Source: Blastobasis lacticolella
Lineage: Eukaryota > Arthropoda > Insecta > Lepidoptera > Blastobasidae
Direction: 5' to 3'
DNA: 64,000 nt
Assembly: GCA_905147135.1 (NCBI GenBank)
Contig: LR990042.1
Coordinates: 8,547,545 to 8,611,544 of the forward strand
Of the stretch, positions 57,301 through 64,000 are shown in pieces. Every line of letters begins with the position of its first letter. The stretch's first letter is position 1. The notes below the pieces were generated by a model that was given only the letters and a program-made list of their open reading frames with translations, had not been told where the DNA came from and did no database searches. The position numbers and the translations under genes are program-made.

Positions 57301-60300
57301 AACCATACCAGATGGATCGTTGTAAAGAAACTTAAAAAAATTTCGATACTTCATCAAGTGTTACGACGACTGATTGTTTACGGTTAACCAAATTCAATTT
57401 CGTTCAAATAAATATATTTTTATCACAATCTCTAAAGTTCAATATAGATAACTATCTTCCCGACACGAAAGCAGTATATTCCGCCTAAATTGCAATGTAA
57501 TTGTATAATTGCGTGCGACCATGGTCGTAAGATGGACGTCGCCCGACCAAAAGAATGCCTCAAATGGTCAGTCGCACGTCCTTTGCAAATTAGGACAGCG
57601 CGTATAACGTTTACGAGTATAGTTTAAAAGTCCAGTACCTACTGGAAGGTGTGTCTGTTGGGTCTTTTATAATGGTATTATGTATTTTTATTTATATCAA
57701 GTACTACCTTGTACCAAGTATTAACCTAAACTTAAACACGCAATGCATTAGAAGTTTAGAGTCCGTGTCGGGCTGGCAGCGGACGCTCTCAGCCTTGTTA
57801 TTAGCAATACTGATCATACTGGTCGTACTCAGCGTGGTTTCAAGGCTCTAATCGCCTGACATCCTTAAAAAGGGGGTGTAACTAAACTTCGATACAATTA
57901 AAATATGATGTAAATTAAGTGATTTTAAGACGATAATGACCTTAGAGATGAAGAGCGGCTTGCACCAAATTCTTAAGCGCATTTAAGCTGATAATTAAAC
58001 AAAAAACTTCATACAAAAACGTTAAACATGTTAAAGAACTTGGTGCAAGCGGGGCTAAATGTCATTGTCATACGCAGTTATGCAAGAAAGTGTAACGGCA
58101 CAAAGTTTTCCTCAACTAGTTGCATTTAGACATATACATAGATTTTATTTTATTTTACAAGTATATATGACAAGTTGTAATAATATCAAAAATGATAGGT
58201 ATCACATGTTAAGACTAGGGTACATTCAATTAAAATTTACGTAACGGCTAATATTTGTGTATTGGTTCAATTCATGAGGAACACGGACGTAGTAACCAAA
58301 ATGTACCGACGAAGGTCAATGTCTCTTTGCACGTTTCACACACTTTGTGAGATGTGCTAAACAGTTTGTGTGTTACATAACGTTTTGAACAATCGCGGTT
58401 ATTATCCCGGGTCGCGGTAGGAAACCCGGAACGTGCCTTTAAAATGATGTTTGTGTAAAGCAGTGGTTCTTAACCGTGATCCGTGAGGCGGCCGAAGTGG
58501 TCCGCGAATCCATCATTAAAGAGGAATAATAATATTAATTAAATTTCAACCCCAAAGACTCCCATTATTTATGAGGTTTCATTAGTAATGTAATCGAATA
58601 CATTACTTACTTTAAAACTTTGAAGATTTTTCTCTCTTATTATGAGCTACATTGCCAAAAAATTTGAGCGCGCTGCGCTCTCACTTGTTAATTCAAGTTA
58701 TAAATTTTCCAGTTGTCTACCTCAGCTCCTAAGGGTCACCATTCGAAAAATTATATTGATTTAAGTTACTTTTTATATGATCAACCCCGGTTTCTATGCT
58801 CCGGGATTTTCCGAGCTCAATGTGTTCGCTCATACATATGTTCATTATTTAAGATACGATCAACCCAAGCTTCGAACGGCCGAAAAGCTAAATTCTCGAG
58901 CTCGCGTATTATATTACTTTTATTATGACCACCGCAGCTTTTAAGAACCGAAATAAAAAAACACTCACTGTGTTCACTCATTTATTTATGAAGTTATTTT
59001 TGTTCCGATCATGACCTAAACTTCTAAACTACTAATTTGCCAAAAATAACCATGATTTGATGTTAATCATTTTAAAAAAACGTTAAGAACCACTGGTTTA
59101 AAGTGAATCTTGCGTCATAGTATAAAACTTGATATTTAACTTTCCTAATATTTTATAAAGACAGTTTAAAATAACTATTTTGAAAGAAATTACCAAATAA
59201 AAAAATTAATAAACAATGAATTATTTTAGTTTCGCAAAATGCAATATTTATTTATTAATGTCTATTACGGTAGGTTTACACCAAGCGAGCCAATCGTCTA
59301 AGAATGCTCATTCGCCTAGTGTAAATGCCAATAGGGAATATCACCATCATGCAAGAAAATACCGAATGTTTCATGCCGAAAATCAATCTTGAAAACCGTT
59401 CGAATCGAGGCGAGCGATTCAAAAATATTGCCCCGGACGCAGAGCAGTCGCTCGTTGTTCTATCATCGTTCCGAGTATTCCTAAAATACTAGCTTGCCTA
59501 TGGTACAAATAATATCTTATTGTATGTTCGTCTAGTTACTTGAAAAACAAACTTGAAGTCAACATAGCGATATGGCTCATATTTTTTATAATGCTAAAAT
59601 TGCGGCCGATATCAGCGTTCGTTGATTGTGGATCGAGGAAATATATTGTTATTTCCCATTGCGTCTACCCGTCGAGTAATTATTGGAATTACCTATAACG
59701 TGTAGGTACTTGATAAAAATAGTTTGCAATTAAATTTATGGGATAGTTAGGTAGTGTAGGTACAATGTTTTCTGTAGGTATGTTTGTTATGTAAAGGTCT
59801 TCGGATGAGTAATAAGATGGCGTAATTTAGTTAATAATAAAGGAAAAAACAACGCTATTTCATTGCTAATAGAATATCGAAATTAAACATTGGTCAAGGT
59901 TACGCAAAAAAAATTATTCCAATTTAGCTAATTAATATAAAGGCTAAAACCGCTTAAATAAATATTTTCGATAGCAAATCGTGTAGAGTTAGCAATGAAA
60001 AGGAAAATAAACTGAATGAGTTTAAAGAAGTTGTCTTTGACTATGACATTGGAATTATTTATTTGTTTTTATTTTATGGAATAATGTATATGAGTTTGAA
60101 TAATTAATGAGTAGAACTATCAAAACTATAGTTAAAATTATAGATTTTTTCAAATCAAAACTAAATTATAAAAAAAAACTAGTAAATAACACATGCTCAA
60201 ATTTCCACCCTAAAGTACCTACTCAACCGAATGAAATATTGTTTTTGCCCCTCCTTGAATATATCCAAGCGAGCTTTTTAGCTCATTTCTGACACAAGAG

Positions 60301-63300
60301 TTGAACGATAGAATTGCCCATCCATAAATAAATAAAGCAAAGTGGTAGTTTTCTTTCAGGCAATACCACGAGCATAAGCAAAAATAGTTTATAAATTCTT
60401 AATTCTGACTAACCGTTGCGAGCGAATCTCGCTATATCTCACTTTGTTGTAATCCATTCTAATCTCTTGTTCAGGTGGCCACTCCACGTTCTTCGGCATG
60501 CTGAACACGTTCGTGCACATCATCATGTACTCCTACTACCTGCTGGCGGCGTTGGGACCCCAGGTCCAGAAGTACCTCTGGTGGAAGAAGTATCTCACGG
60601 CGTTGCAGATGGTAAGCCTTACTTGACTTTTTGAATGGCTACCTGTCTCTTTCACATTCGTGGTATGTTACTAGAGATAGAAAAGACAAGCAATAGAAGG
60701 CAAGCGCATGCGTGGATGCGAGCTGTTCAAAAATACAGCCCCAGGTATAACTATTATTTAACCAACAACATAGATCTTCAACATTTGCACCACTGCAATA
60801 ACAAAGGGATTGTAAATACTAACCTCCGAAATATATTTTATGTCACGCTTGATATGTTCGTACATCTGCATCTCCACTTCGGAGGTCAAGCAGCTTGTCT
60901 TATTATGTAATACGGCAGACAAACTAGTCAAACTAGTTGTCTAGAAAAATATATTTATATTGATAAGTAAATTACGATAACAAGGAAGCACACCAGGTGT
61001 TCCTGATAAATAAGGAAGAATTGATCGAATCGATTTTCTGATAAAGTTGAAATTAGGAACTAGAAGGGCTCTATTTTTGAATCGCCCGCCTCGATTCGAA
61101 CGGTTTTCTTCGTAAACTTCAATATTTTTAATTCATATTGGCAACATCGAAAGAGTACGGTTCAAACATAGAGAAAATCAGCATCATGCATAAATATATT
61201 GAATTTTCCAAGCCGAAAATCAACATTGAAACCCGTTAGAATCGAGGCGAGCGATCCAAAAATAGGGCCACTGGTCAAGAACGAGACAGCAAAGAATAAT
61301 ATTACATTTATTGCAGACAAATATAGAATTTAAATTTTTAATGTGGGTAAAAGGGATCTCATAAAATCGCAAGGTTATTTTGAGAACAGCTTTTGAATAT
61401 GTTTAGTTATTCGCGTATTCTATTTTTAACTTGGTCCTTGAGTTGCGTCGCGCCCGTTTTAATATTAGGACTTGTCTCACATATTTTTTTGTATACGTAA
61501 AATGAATCATCATGCATCTTGAATTTGAAGTAGGTACCTAAATAGCTGTTTTATTCCTCTATGTTTATATAAAGAAAATACTTATATTTAACTTGAAACT
61601 TTGGTGTCCCTGAGTGTTAAAATTCAGTAGCTCTTTGAGTAGGCGCTGAAGATCCTGACTAAACAGGATTTGCAGCGATAGGGCCTGTAAAATAACTTGC
61701 TCCACTAATTTAAATATTAATAGCCGTTCTCAACGGCTCTCAGGCGCTGTTCGGATCTCTGTAAACAATCAAGCTATTATTTTCCCGGGATAAAAAGTAA
61801 CCTATGTTACTCAGTGATAACGTAGCATTCTGATACTGAACATTATAAAAATTGGTCCAGTAGTTCTTGACTTTGTTCATTACAAACAAAAATACAAATC
61901 TTTCCTCTTTATAATATTAGATTGTTCATTTTAAACTACGTATTTATAGTTTTAGTACTTTATATTCTGCCAACGTCAAATACCATTTTAATGGGCCTTC
62001 CGTAATATAATACGAGAGTAATAAAATGAATGTGACATAATGGGAAGGTAGACAAAGGTTAAAAAGTGATTAACAACCCGCTATTGAAGTCGGGATTGAC
62101 GCCATTTAGCTGATGATCATGAAGACCACACTAGATAAAAACTAAGTATTAGGGCTGGCACCCCCGGCGGTATATCGCACTTCACGCTATATTATTATTA
62201 TTATTTTGTTTACAATAATCTGAGTATTTAGGTGTCCATGGTATCGTATGAGATTGCGTTTAACACCCACACTGACCTATAACATAAGCATTAATCCAAA
62301 CATGGGCACATTTAACTCAATGGATACCATATAAAATAAACGAGCTAACAAGGCCCTCTTTGATTCACTACCAAACTTCGAGTTCTGCGCTGATCGAAGC
62401 GATGCAATAAGCTACGATCAAAGACAATAATACCTATAATTAGTAAATACAAAATTGTTTATGTATTTGGATAACTACTATTAAGATGTTCTTGCCGTAT
62501 ACCAAGAATGGCGATTGACAACGGTCATCGCTTACTTTTTAGTTCTGTTTGCTGAGAATGAGATCATATCCTCCTCGTGAAAGCCATATATCAATTTATC
62601 CGTCTTCAAACTGTCATATAAAAGTGTTTAGATAAGACTGCATTGATAATAAGTAGGTAATTGCTCTGCAGTGCGATGATATGTAAGCGGTAGATCACGC
62701 AACAAAATCATCATAGTACCGGCCCCACGATGTCTACTACCTACCGACCATAAGCCTCTCCCCAGGAGTCTTTTATATGGTTCCCTTAAGCTGTGGGCAG
62801 GGTGCGTTGGCGCTGATTGTGCGAGGCCAAATGTCCAGTAGCAGATGATGATGACGGTGGCAATATGCTAATTACTAATACTCCCCATTGCAGGTGCAGT
62901 TCGTTCTGGTATTCCTGCATGCGTTCCAGCTGCTGTTCGTCGAGTGCGACTACCCGCGGGCCTTCGTCTGGTGGATCGGGATGCACGCAGTGCTCTTCTA
63001 CTATCTATTCTCTGACTTCTACAAGCAGGCCTATCTTAAGAAGAAGTCCAGGGTAAGTTGGCACTGGTATAACCTTAGCTGATTTCTGTTCTTACTTTTA
63101 TGTTCATTAAAAACTGTACTTGTAACACAAAGTTCCCTAGATAAAGATGTAACGTAAATGATGGTGACAAAAAAGAATATTGGTTAGGAGCGTCGAAACA
63201 TTTTGTACTGTATTATGGATTTGTACTGTAACACTGGATATTAAAAAAAATTACAATACATACATACAGCTTGTGCTTACAGATATATCTGTACCTATCT

Positions 63301-63475
63301 GTACCTAGCTAATAATATATTAACCATTTGGCAGGAGGCGAAGAACAAGCTAAAGGTAGAAGCCGACGAGCGGGAGACCAAAGATATGAAATTGCCGCTG
63401 CTCAACGGATTCAGCAACGGATCCGCGATGAGCGACGTGCGACAAAGGGTCGCAGGCGCGGTCGCCTCGCAGTGA
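45259..63475 (+). CDS. ELOVL: Very-long-chain fatty acid elongase (ELOVL family), 8 coding exons, 309 aa
   Basis: Coding join: 45259-45399, 46397-46504, 47292-47372, 50888-50944, 53647-53752, 60475-60611, 62894-63052, 63335-63475. ELO proteins are endoplasmic-reticulum membrane enzymes that condense malonyl-CoA with acyl-CoA, the rate-limiting step of chain elongation. Seen in the sequence: several hydrophobic spans (about residues 29-46, 65-82, 112-130, 170-192, 208-225, 234-252); YYISKFTEFFDT at 118-129; the histidine box HVIHH at 145-149; NTFVHIIMYSYY at 175-186; and TALQMVQF at 206-213. All are ELO family motifs. The length is typical. The C-terminus has a lysine-rich stretch (about 259-270) but ends GAVASQ, with no KKxx retrieval signal at the very end. 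The motif set fits the ELOVL1/7-type insect group; the exact orthologue is not determined. Confidence 0.95.
46112..46292 (+). repeat. Dispersed repeat family C copy in intron
   Basis: ATGTCGTAAAAGGTGACTAA, GAAAATGGGGAACAGCG, CAACCAGCCCGCCAAGC and CCTGCACACTGTTATAGGAT match the copy at 39141-39390. Confidence 0.65.
46397..46504 (+). CDS. Elongase coding exon 2 (residues 48-83)
   Basis: The acceptor GTTCGCAG is followed by VLGPKLMQNRKPFELKQVLI and a membrane span ending WLFHE, then the donor GTAAGT. GPKLMxNRKPF is a family signature at the first loop. Confidence 0.95.
46958..47186. mobile_element. MITE family E copy in intron
   Basis: CAGGGGCTCTAGTTTTGAGT at the left and GATTTAAAAATAGAGCACCA at the right are inverted. 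The internal CATTGGCAATACCGAAAGAG is shared with the copies at 40392 and 61066. Confidence 0.8.
47292..47372 (+). CDS. Elongase coding exon 3 (residues 84-110)
   Basis: The acceptor TTTTTTTGCAG is followed by SIVSGWFTTYSFRCQPVDYS and RSPMAMR, then the donor GTGAGT. The RCQPVDYS block is conserved in ELO proteins. Confidence 0.95.
47373..48277. other. Elongase intron, first part
   Basis: Nothing recognised beyond ordinary AT-rich intron sequence. The 67-codon frame at 47941-48144 has no domain signal. Confidence 0.5.
48278..48645 (+). mobile_element. SINE family A, + orientation, with nested element
   Basis: AAGCGAGTGGTACCGAGTTC with GATCCTCGGC is the box B part of the tRNA-like head. The body ends GGATGTTAACGCCAAGATTT. 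It is split at about 48411-48520 by CAGGGCCCTATTTTTGAAAT ... AGACAAGCATTAGAAGGCGT, a piece related to the element at 60643-60745. Confidence 0.75.
48411..48520. mobile_element. MITE family F copy nested in SINE
   Basis: GGGCCCTATTTTTGAA starts the insert. The interior is self-complementary (CTCTATCTATTTCTTTCAT / AGAGATAGAAAAGAC). The same interior occurs in reverse at 60643-60745. Confidence 0.6.
48669..48770. mobile_element. MITE family D copy
   Basis: AGCCCGGCTGGCACCAAATT with CTTAAACACACTTAAG faces CAGCTTAAGTGCG and a decayed TTTGCTGTAAGC right end. Confidence 0.6.
50200..50420 (+). pseudogene. LINE fragment, RT C-terminal region
   Basis: Pieces read CDGDIERRVSAGNNVNGAVA, then MAIRNAVLVPAFMYGS and WVWQKKRGPYG with frameshifts. 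These match the ...GDIERRVNAGNKVNGAL...LIPTLMYGSESWVWQKK region of a LINE type common in Lepidoptera. The hAT-type MITE that follows inserted at its right end. Confidence 0.75.
50429..50692. mobile_element. hAT-type MITE with perfect 8-bp target duplication
   Basis: The inverted ends TAGAGATGAAACGGATA (50429-50445) and TATCCGTTTCATCTCTA (50676-50692) are perfect over 17 bp. ATATGTAC flanks both sides (50421-50428 and 50693-50700) as an exact 8-bp duplication. The interior is dominated by TATCCGG / CCGGATA words in both orientations. Confidence 0.95.
50888..50944 (+). CDS. Elongase coding exon 4 (residues 111-129)
   Basis: A 57-base exon between TTGTTGCAG and GTAAGC, encoding MVSGCWWYYISKFTEFFDT. 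It carries the conserved KFxEFFDT motif and is too short to appear as an independent open frame. Confidence 0.95.
50945..53447. other. Elongase intron between exons 4 and 5
   Basis: Apart from a possible family G scrap at about 51836-51930 and a GGGCGGCCCTGCGTTCAAAC patch near 51553 that could be a decayed SINE head, nothing is recognised. Confidence 0.4.
53448..53625 (+). pseudogene. LINE 3' end close to an exon acceptor
   Basis: 53448-53537 reads LARSSDRGSVLLFNEAT in one frame and SFLGQRISFAIQRGNVASFL in another; the latter is the C-terminus also seen at 15835-17110 and 42655-42885. An AT-rich tail with AAATAAATAATTATTAAC follows to about 53625, some 20 bases before the acceptor of the histidine-box exon. 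Confidence 0.65.
53647..53752 (+). CDS. Elongase coding exon 5 (residues 130-165), histidine box
   Basis: The acceptor TATTTCAG is followed by IFFVMRKKFDHVSKLHVIHH and GIMPMSVWFGVKFTP, then the donor GTTAGT. The HxxHH box needed for catalysis is at 145-149. The exon ends after the first base of a glycine codon, the only phase 1 junction in the gene. A LINE 3' end lies just upstream (53448-53625). Confidence 0.95.
53845..53965 (+). repeat. Dispersed repeat family G, decayed copy
   Basis: AAATAGGCAAGCGAGCCACC, GGAGCCCAAGTCATAGTCC and GGCTGGGAGTTCGTTTCACA match the right-hand part of the family. Confidence 0.5.
54551..54602. other. Perfect 25-bp hairpin with 2-base loop
   Basis: 54551-54575 (AAAAAAGGAACTCATTAATT then ACGGT) is perfectly complementary to 54578-54602. 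Only AA separates the arms. Its origin is unknown. Confidence 0.95.
55069..55533. mobile_element. MITE with TAGGGTTCCGTA ends
   Basis: TAGGGTTCCGTACC at the left and CTATGGAACCCTA at the right are inverted. The left part has ACGGACAGCAGGCAACAAAG and the matching CTTTGTTGTCTATCCGTCCG inverted copy within 60 bases. It is a common lepidopteran repeat type, probably with a TA target. Confidence 0.65.
56687..56708. other. Perfect palindrome, about 22 bp
   Basis: ATACTATCTATAGATAGTAT and one more base pair on each side form a perfect palindrome. It sits at the left edge of a family G copy. Confidence 0.85.
56709..56790 (+). repeat. Dispersed repeat family G fragment
   Basis: ATGCAAACAGGCAAGCGGGT, CACCTGATGAGAAGTGGTCA and CCACTGCCTGTAGACAT match the family. 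Confidence 0.6.
56793..56965 (+). repeat. Dispersed repeat family A (third copy)
   Basis: GTATAAAACAAAGTCGCTTT, CAGATTTTAATGCGGTTTTC, AGAGGCAGGTATATAAGG and GAACGAAGTCGCGCC follow the family A order with strong divergence. Confidence 0.6.
57954..58056. mobile_element. MITE family D copy
   Basis: AGCGGCTTGCACCAAATTCT at the left faces AAGAACTTGGTGCAAGCGGG at the right, an inverted pair of about 30 bases in a 103-bp element. Confidence 0.75.
58461..59095. mobile_element. hAT-type non-autonomous element with 8-bp target duplication
   Basis: The ends CAGTGGTTCTTAA (left) and TTAAGAACCACTG (right) are perfect inverted repeats of the classic hAT type. The flanks GTGTAAAG (58453-58460) and GTTTAAAG (59096-59103) match at 7 of 8 bases. 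The 635-bp interior has no transposase signature. Confidence 0.92.
59325..59436. mobile_element. MITE family E, right half
   Basis: CATGCCGAAAATCAATCTTG, AAAACCGTTCGAATCGAGGC and GCGATTCAAAAATATTGCCC are the right half of family E. The left half is replaced by unrelated sequence starting GGTAGGTTTACACC. Confidence 0.7.
60475..60611 (+). CDS. Elongase coding exon 6 (residues 165-210)
   Basis: The acceptor CTTGTTCAG is followed by the rest of a glycine codon, then GHSTFFGMLNTFVHIIMYSY, and ends KKYLTALQM before the donor GTAAGC. NxxVHxxMYxYY is the second major catalytic-region motif. Confidence 0.95.
60643..60745. mobile_element. MITE family F copy
   Basis: CTGTCTCTTTCACATTCGTG, CTAGAGATAGAAAAGACAAG and GTTCAAAAATACAGCCCCAG match, in reverse, the insert in the SINE at 48411. 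It starts only about 30 bases after the donor of the exon at 60475. Confidence 0.6.
61066..61270. mobile_element. MITE family E copy
   Basis: GGGCTCTATTTTTGAATCGC at the left and GCGATCCAAAAATAGGGCC at the right are inverted. The interior ATTGGCAACATCGAAAGAGT and ATCAGCATCATGCAT is shared with the copy at 46958. Confidence 0.8.
61784..61920 (+). repeat. Dispersed lepidopteran repeat (CCCGGGATAAAAAGTA type)
   Basis: CCCGGGATAAAAAGTAACCT, ATGTTACTCAGTGATAACGT and CTTTCCTCTTTATAATATTA form a block well known from lepidopteran genomes, probably the 3' end of an RTE-like LINE. Confidence 0.65.
61921..62893. other. Elongase intron before exon 7
   Basis: A short ATT microsatellite lies at 62190-62207. 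Otherwise nothing is recognised up to the acceptor. Confidence 0.5.
62894..63052 (+). CDS. Elongase coding exon 7 (residues 211-263)
   Basis: The acceptor CCATTGCAG is followed by VQFVLVFLHAFQLLFVECDY and a final membrane span ending FSDFYKQAYLKKKSR, then the donor GTAAGT. Confidence 0.95.
63335..63475 (+). CDS. Elongase last coding exon (residues 264-309 and stop)
   Basis: The acceptor ATTTGGCAG is followed by a charged tail starting EAKNKLKVEADERETKDMKL and ending RVAGAVASQ before TGA at 63473-63475. The tail is hydrophilic, as expected for the cytosolic C-terminus. Confidence 0.9.
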   Translation, partial: EAKNKLKVEADERETKDMKLPLLNGFSNGSAMSDVRQRVAGAVASQ

Positions 63476-64000
63476 ATCCCAAAATCCCGGGGATCGCAGA
63501 ACAAACTAATCTTAATGGACTTTTACTTAAGTGTGATAGGCAGAAGCCGAATATTGCCAACGTCTTCTTCCTTTATGTATGGCTCGATCAATCTGCAAAT
63601 ACATAATGTTGGATATTTCTCTCGTATAGGTTGATTATCGGCCATGGTATAAGAGTATTTTATTGGTTTCATCTATTTAATTTGTGTTGACATTATAATG
63701 CCTTTAATATCGATAGGCGATATTAATTCTGCCCTTATCTTATTGGGCACAACATGTCTCTCTCTAAATATTTCACTACTATTTAATTTATTACTTTTAA
63801 ACTCACAAACCTACCACAGTTTGTAAAATATGTAATGATGGTGTGTTAAATCTTTCTACAGAAATAATTCAATTTTCAGATTATTGTTTACTTGTTTAGT
63901 ATTTAATTTTCTTATTTTTTTACTTTAGTTTGAACTCTCATTTCACTCTAGTTTACCAAATATTTTTGGGGACAGGGCAAGTTATGCATTGCTTGCCTGT
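63476..64000 (+). other. Start of the elongase 3' untranslated region
   Basis: AT-rich sequence follows the stop codon. I see no canonical AATAAA signal before the window ends, so the transcript may extend beyond it or use a variant signal. Confidence 0.5.

Overview
This is animal nuclear DNA, almost certainly from a moth or butterfly (Lepidoptera). It is AT-rich and intron-rich, and it is filled with repeat families typical of lepidopteran genomes: tRNA-derived SINEs, non-LTR retrotransposons with TTGATT-like tails, and many small inverted-repeat elements. I recognise the repeats from general knowledge of lepidopteran sequence, not from a search. There are no bacterial operons, CRISPR arrays, intact tRNA genes or rRNA genes.

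Only one host gene can be supported. It is a fatty-acid elongase of the ELOVL family on the + strand, with eight coding exons between 45259 and 63475 that join to a 309-residue protein. Every junction uses GT-AG, and all introns are phase 0 except the one after residue 164, which is phase 1. The HxxHH histidine box is in the fourth coding-exon block from the 3' side (53647-53752). A TATA- and CRE-bearing GC-rich segment at about 19.8-20.05 kb, followed by a candidate non-coding exon with a good donor at 20177/20178, may be its promoter; that would make the first intron about 25 kb. The link is inferred from order and strand only.

Left part, 1-19.8 kb: an old transposon landscape. A nearly complete + strand LINE (168-4883) has a broken ORF1 with an SGNH-esterase-like region and an endonuclease/reverse-transcriptase ORF2 carrying one frameshift. 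It is followed by a G-rich minisatellite and a second, minus-strand LINE relic (5210-7018). At 7.8-8.6 kb a SINE with a 16-bp target duplication contains a hAT-like element with its own 8-bp target duplication; a sister copy of that element lies at 9.6-10.0 kb. Two long foldback elements (11.4-12.3 kb and 14.0-14.7 kb), a second G-rich minisatellite (13.2-13.4 kb) and a minus-strand LINE relic (15.8-17.1 kb) complete this part.

Middle part, 20-45 kb (putative intron 1): two SINE families, MITEs, short LINE relics, a 20-bp tandem array, near-perfect hairpins, and one GC-rich island at about 24.1 kb that could be a second regulatory region.

Right part, 45-64 kb: the elongase exons with repeats in the introns. 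These include two hAT-type elements with clear 8-bp target duplications (50429-50692 and 58461-59095), a 25-bp perfect hairpin (54551-54602), and a LINE 3' end that stops just before the exon at 53647.

No new multi-gene system was found. The most useful observations are the nested insertions with readable target duplications, the captured-looking core shared by the two hAT copies, the elongase gene model, and several unexplained near-perfect hairpins.
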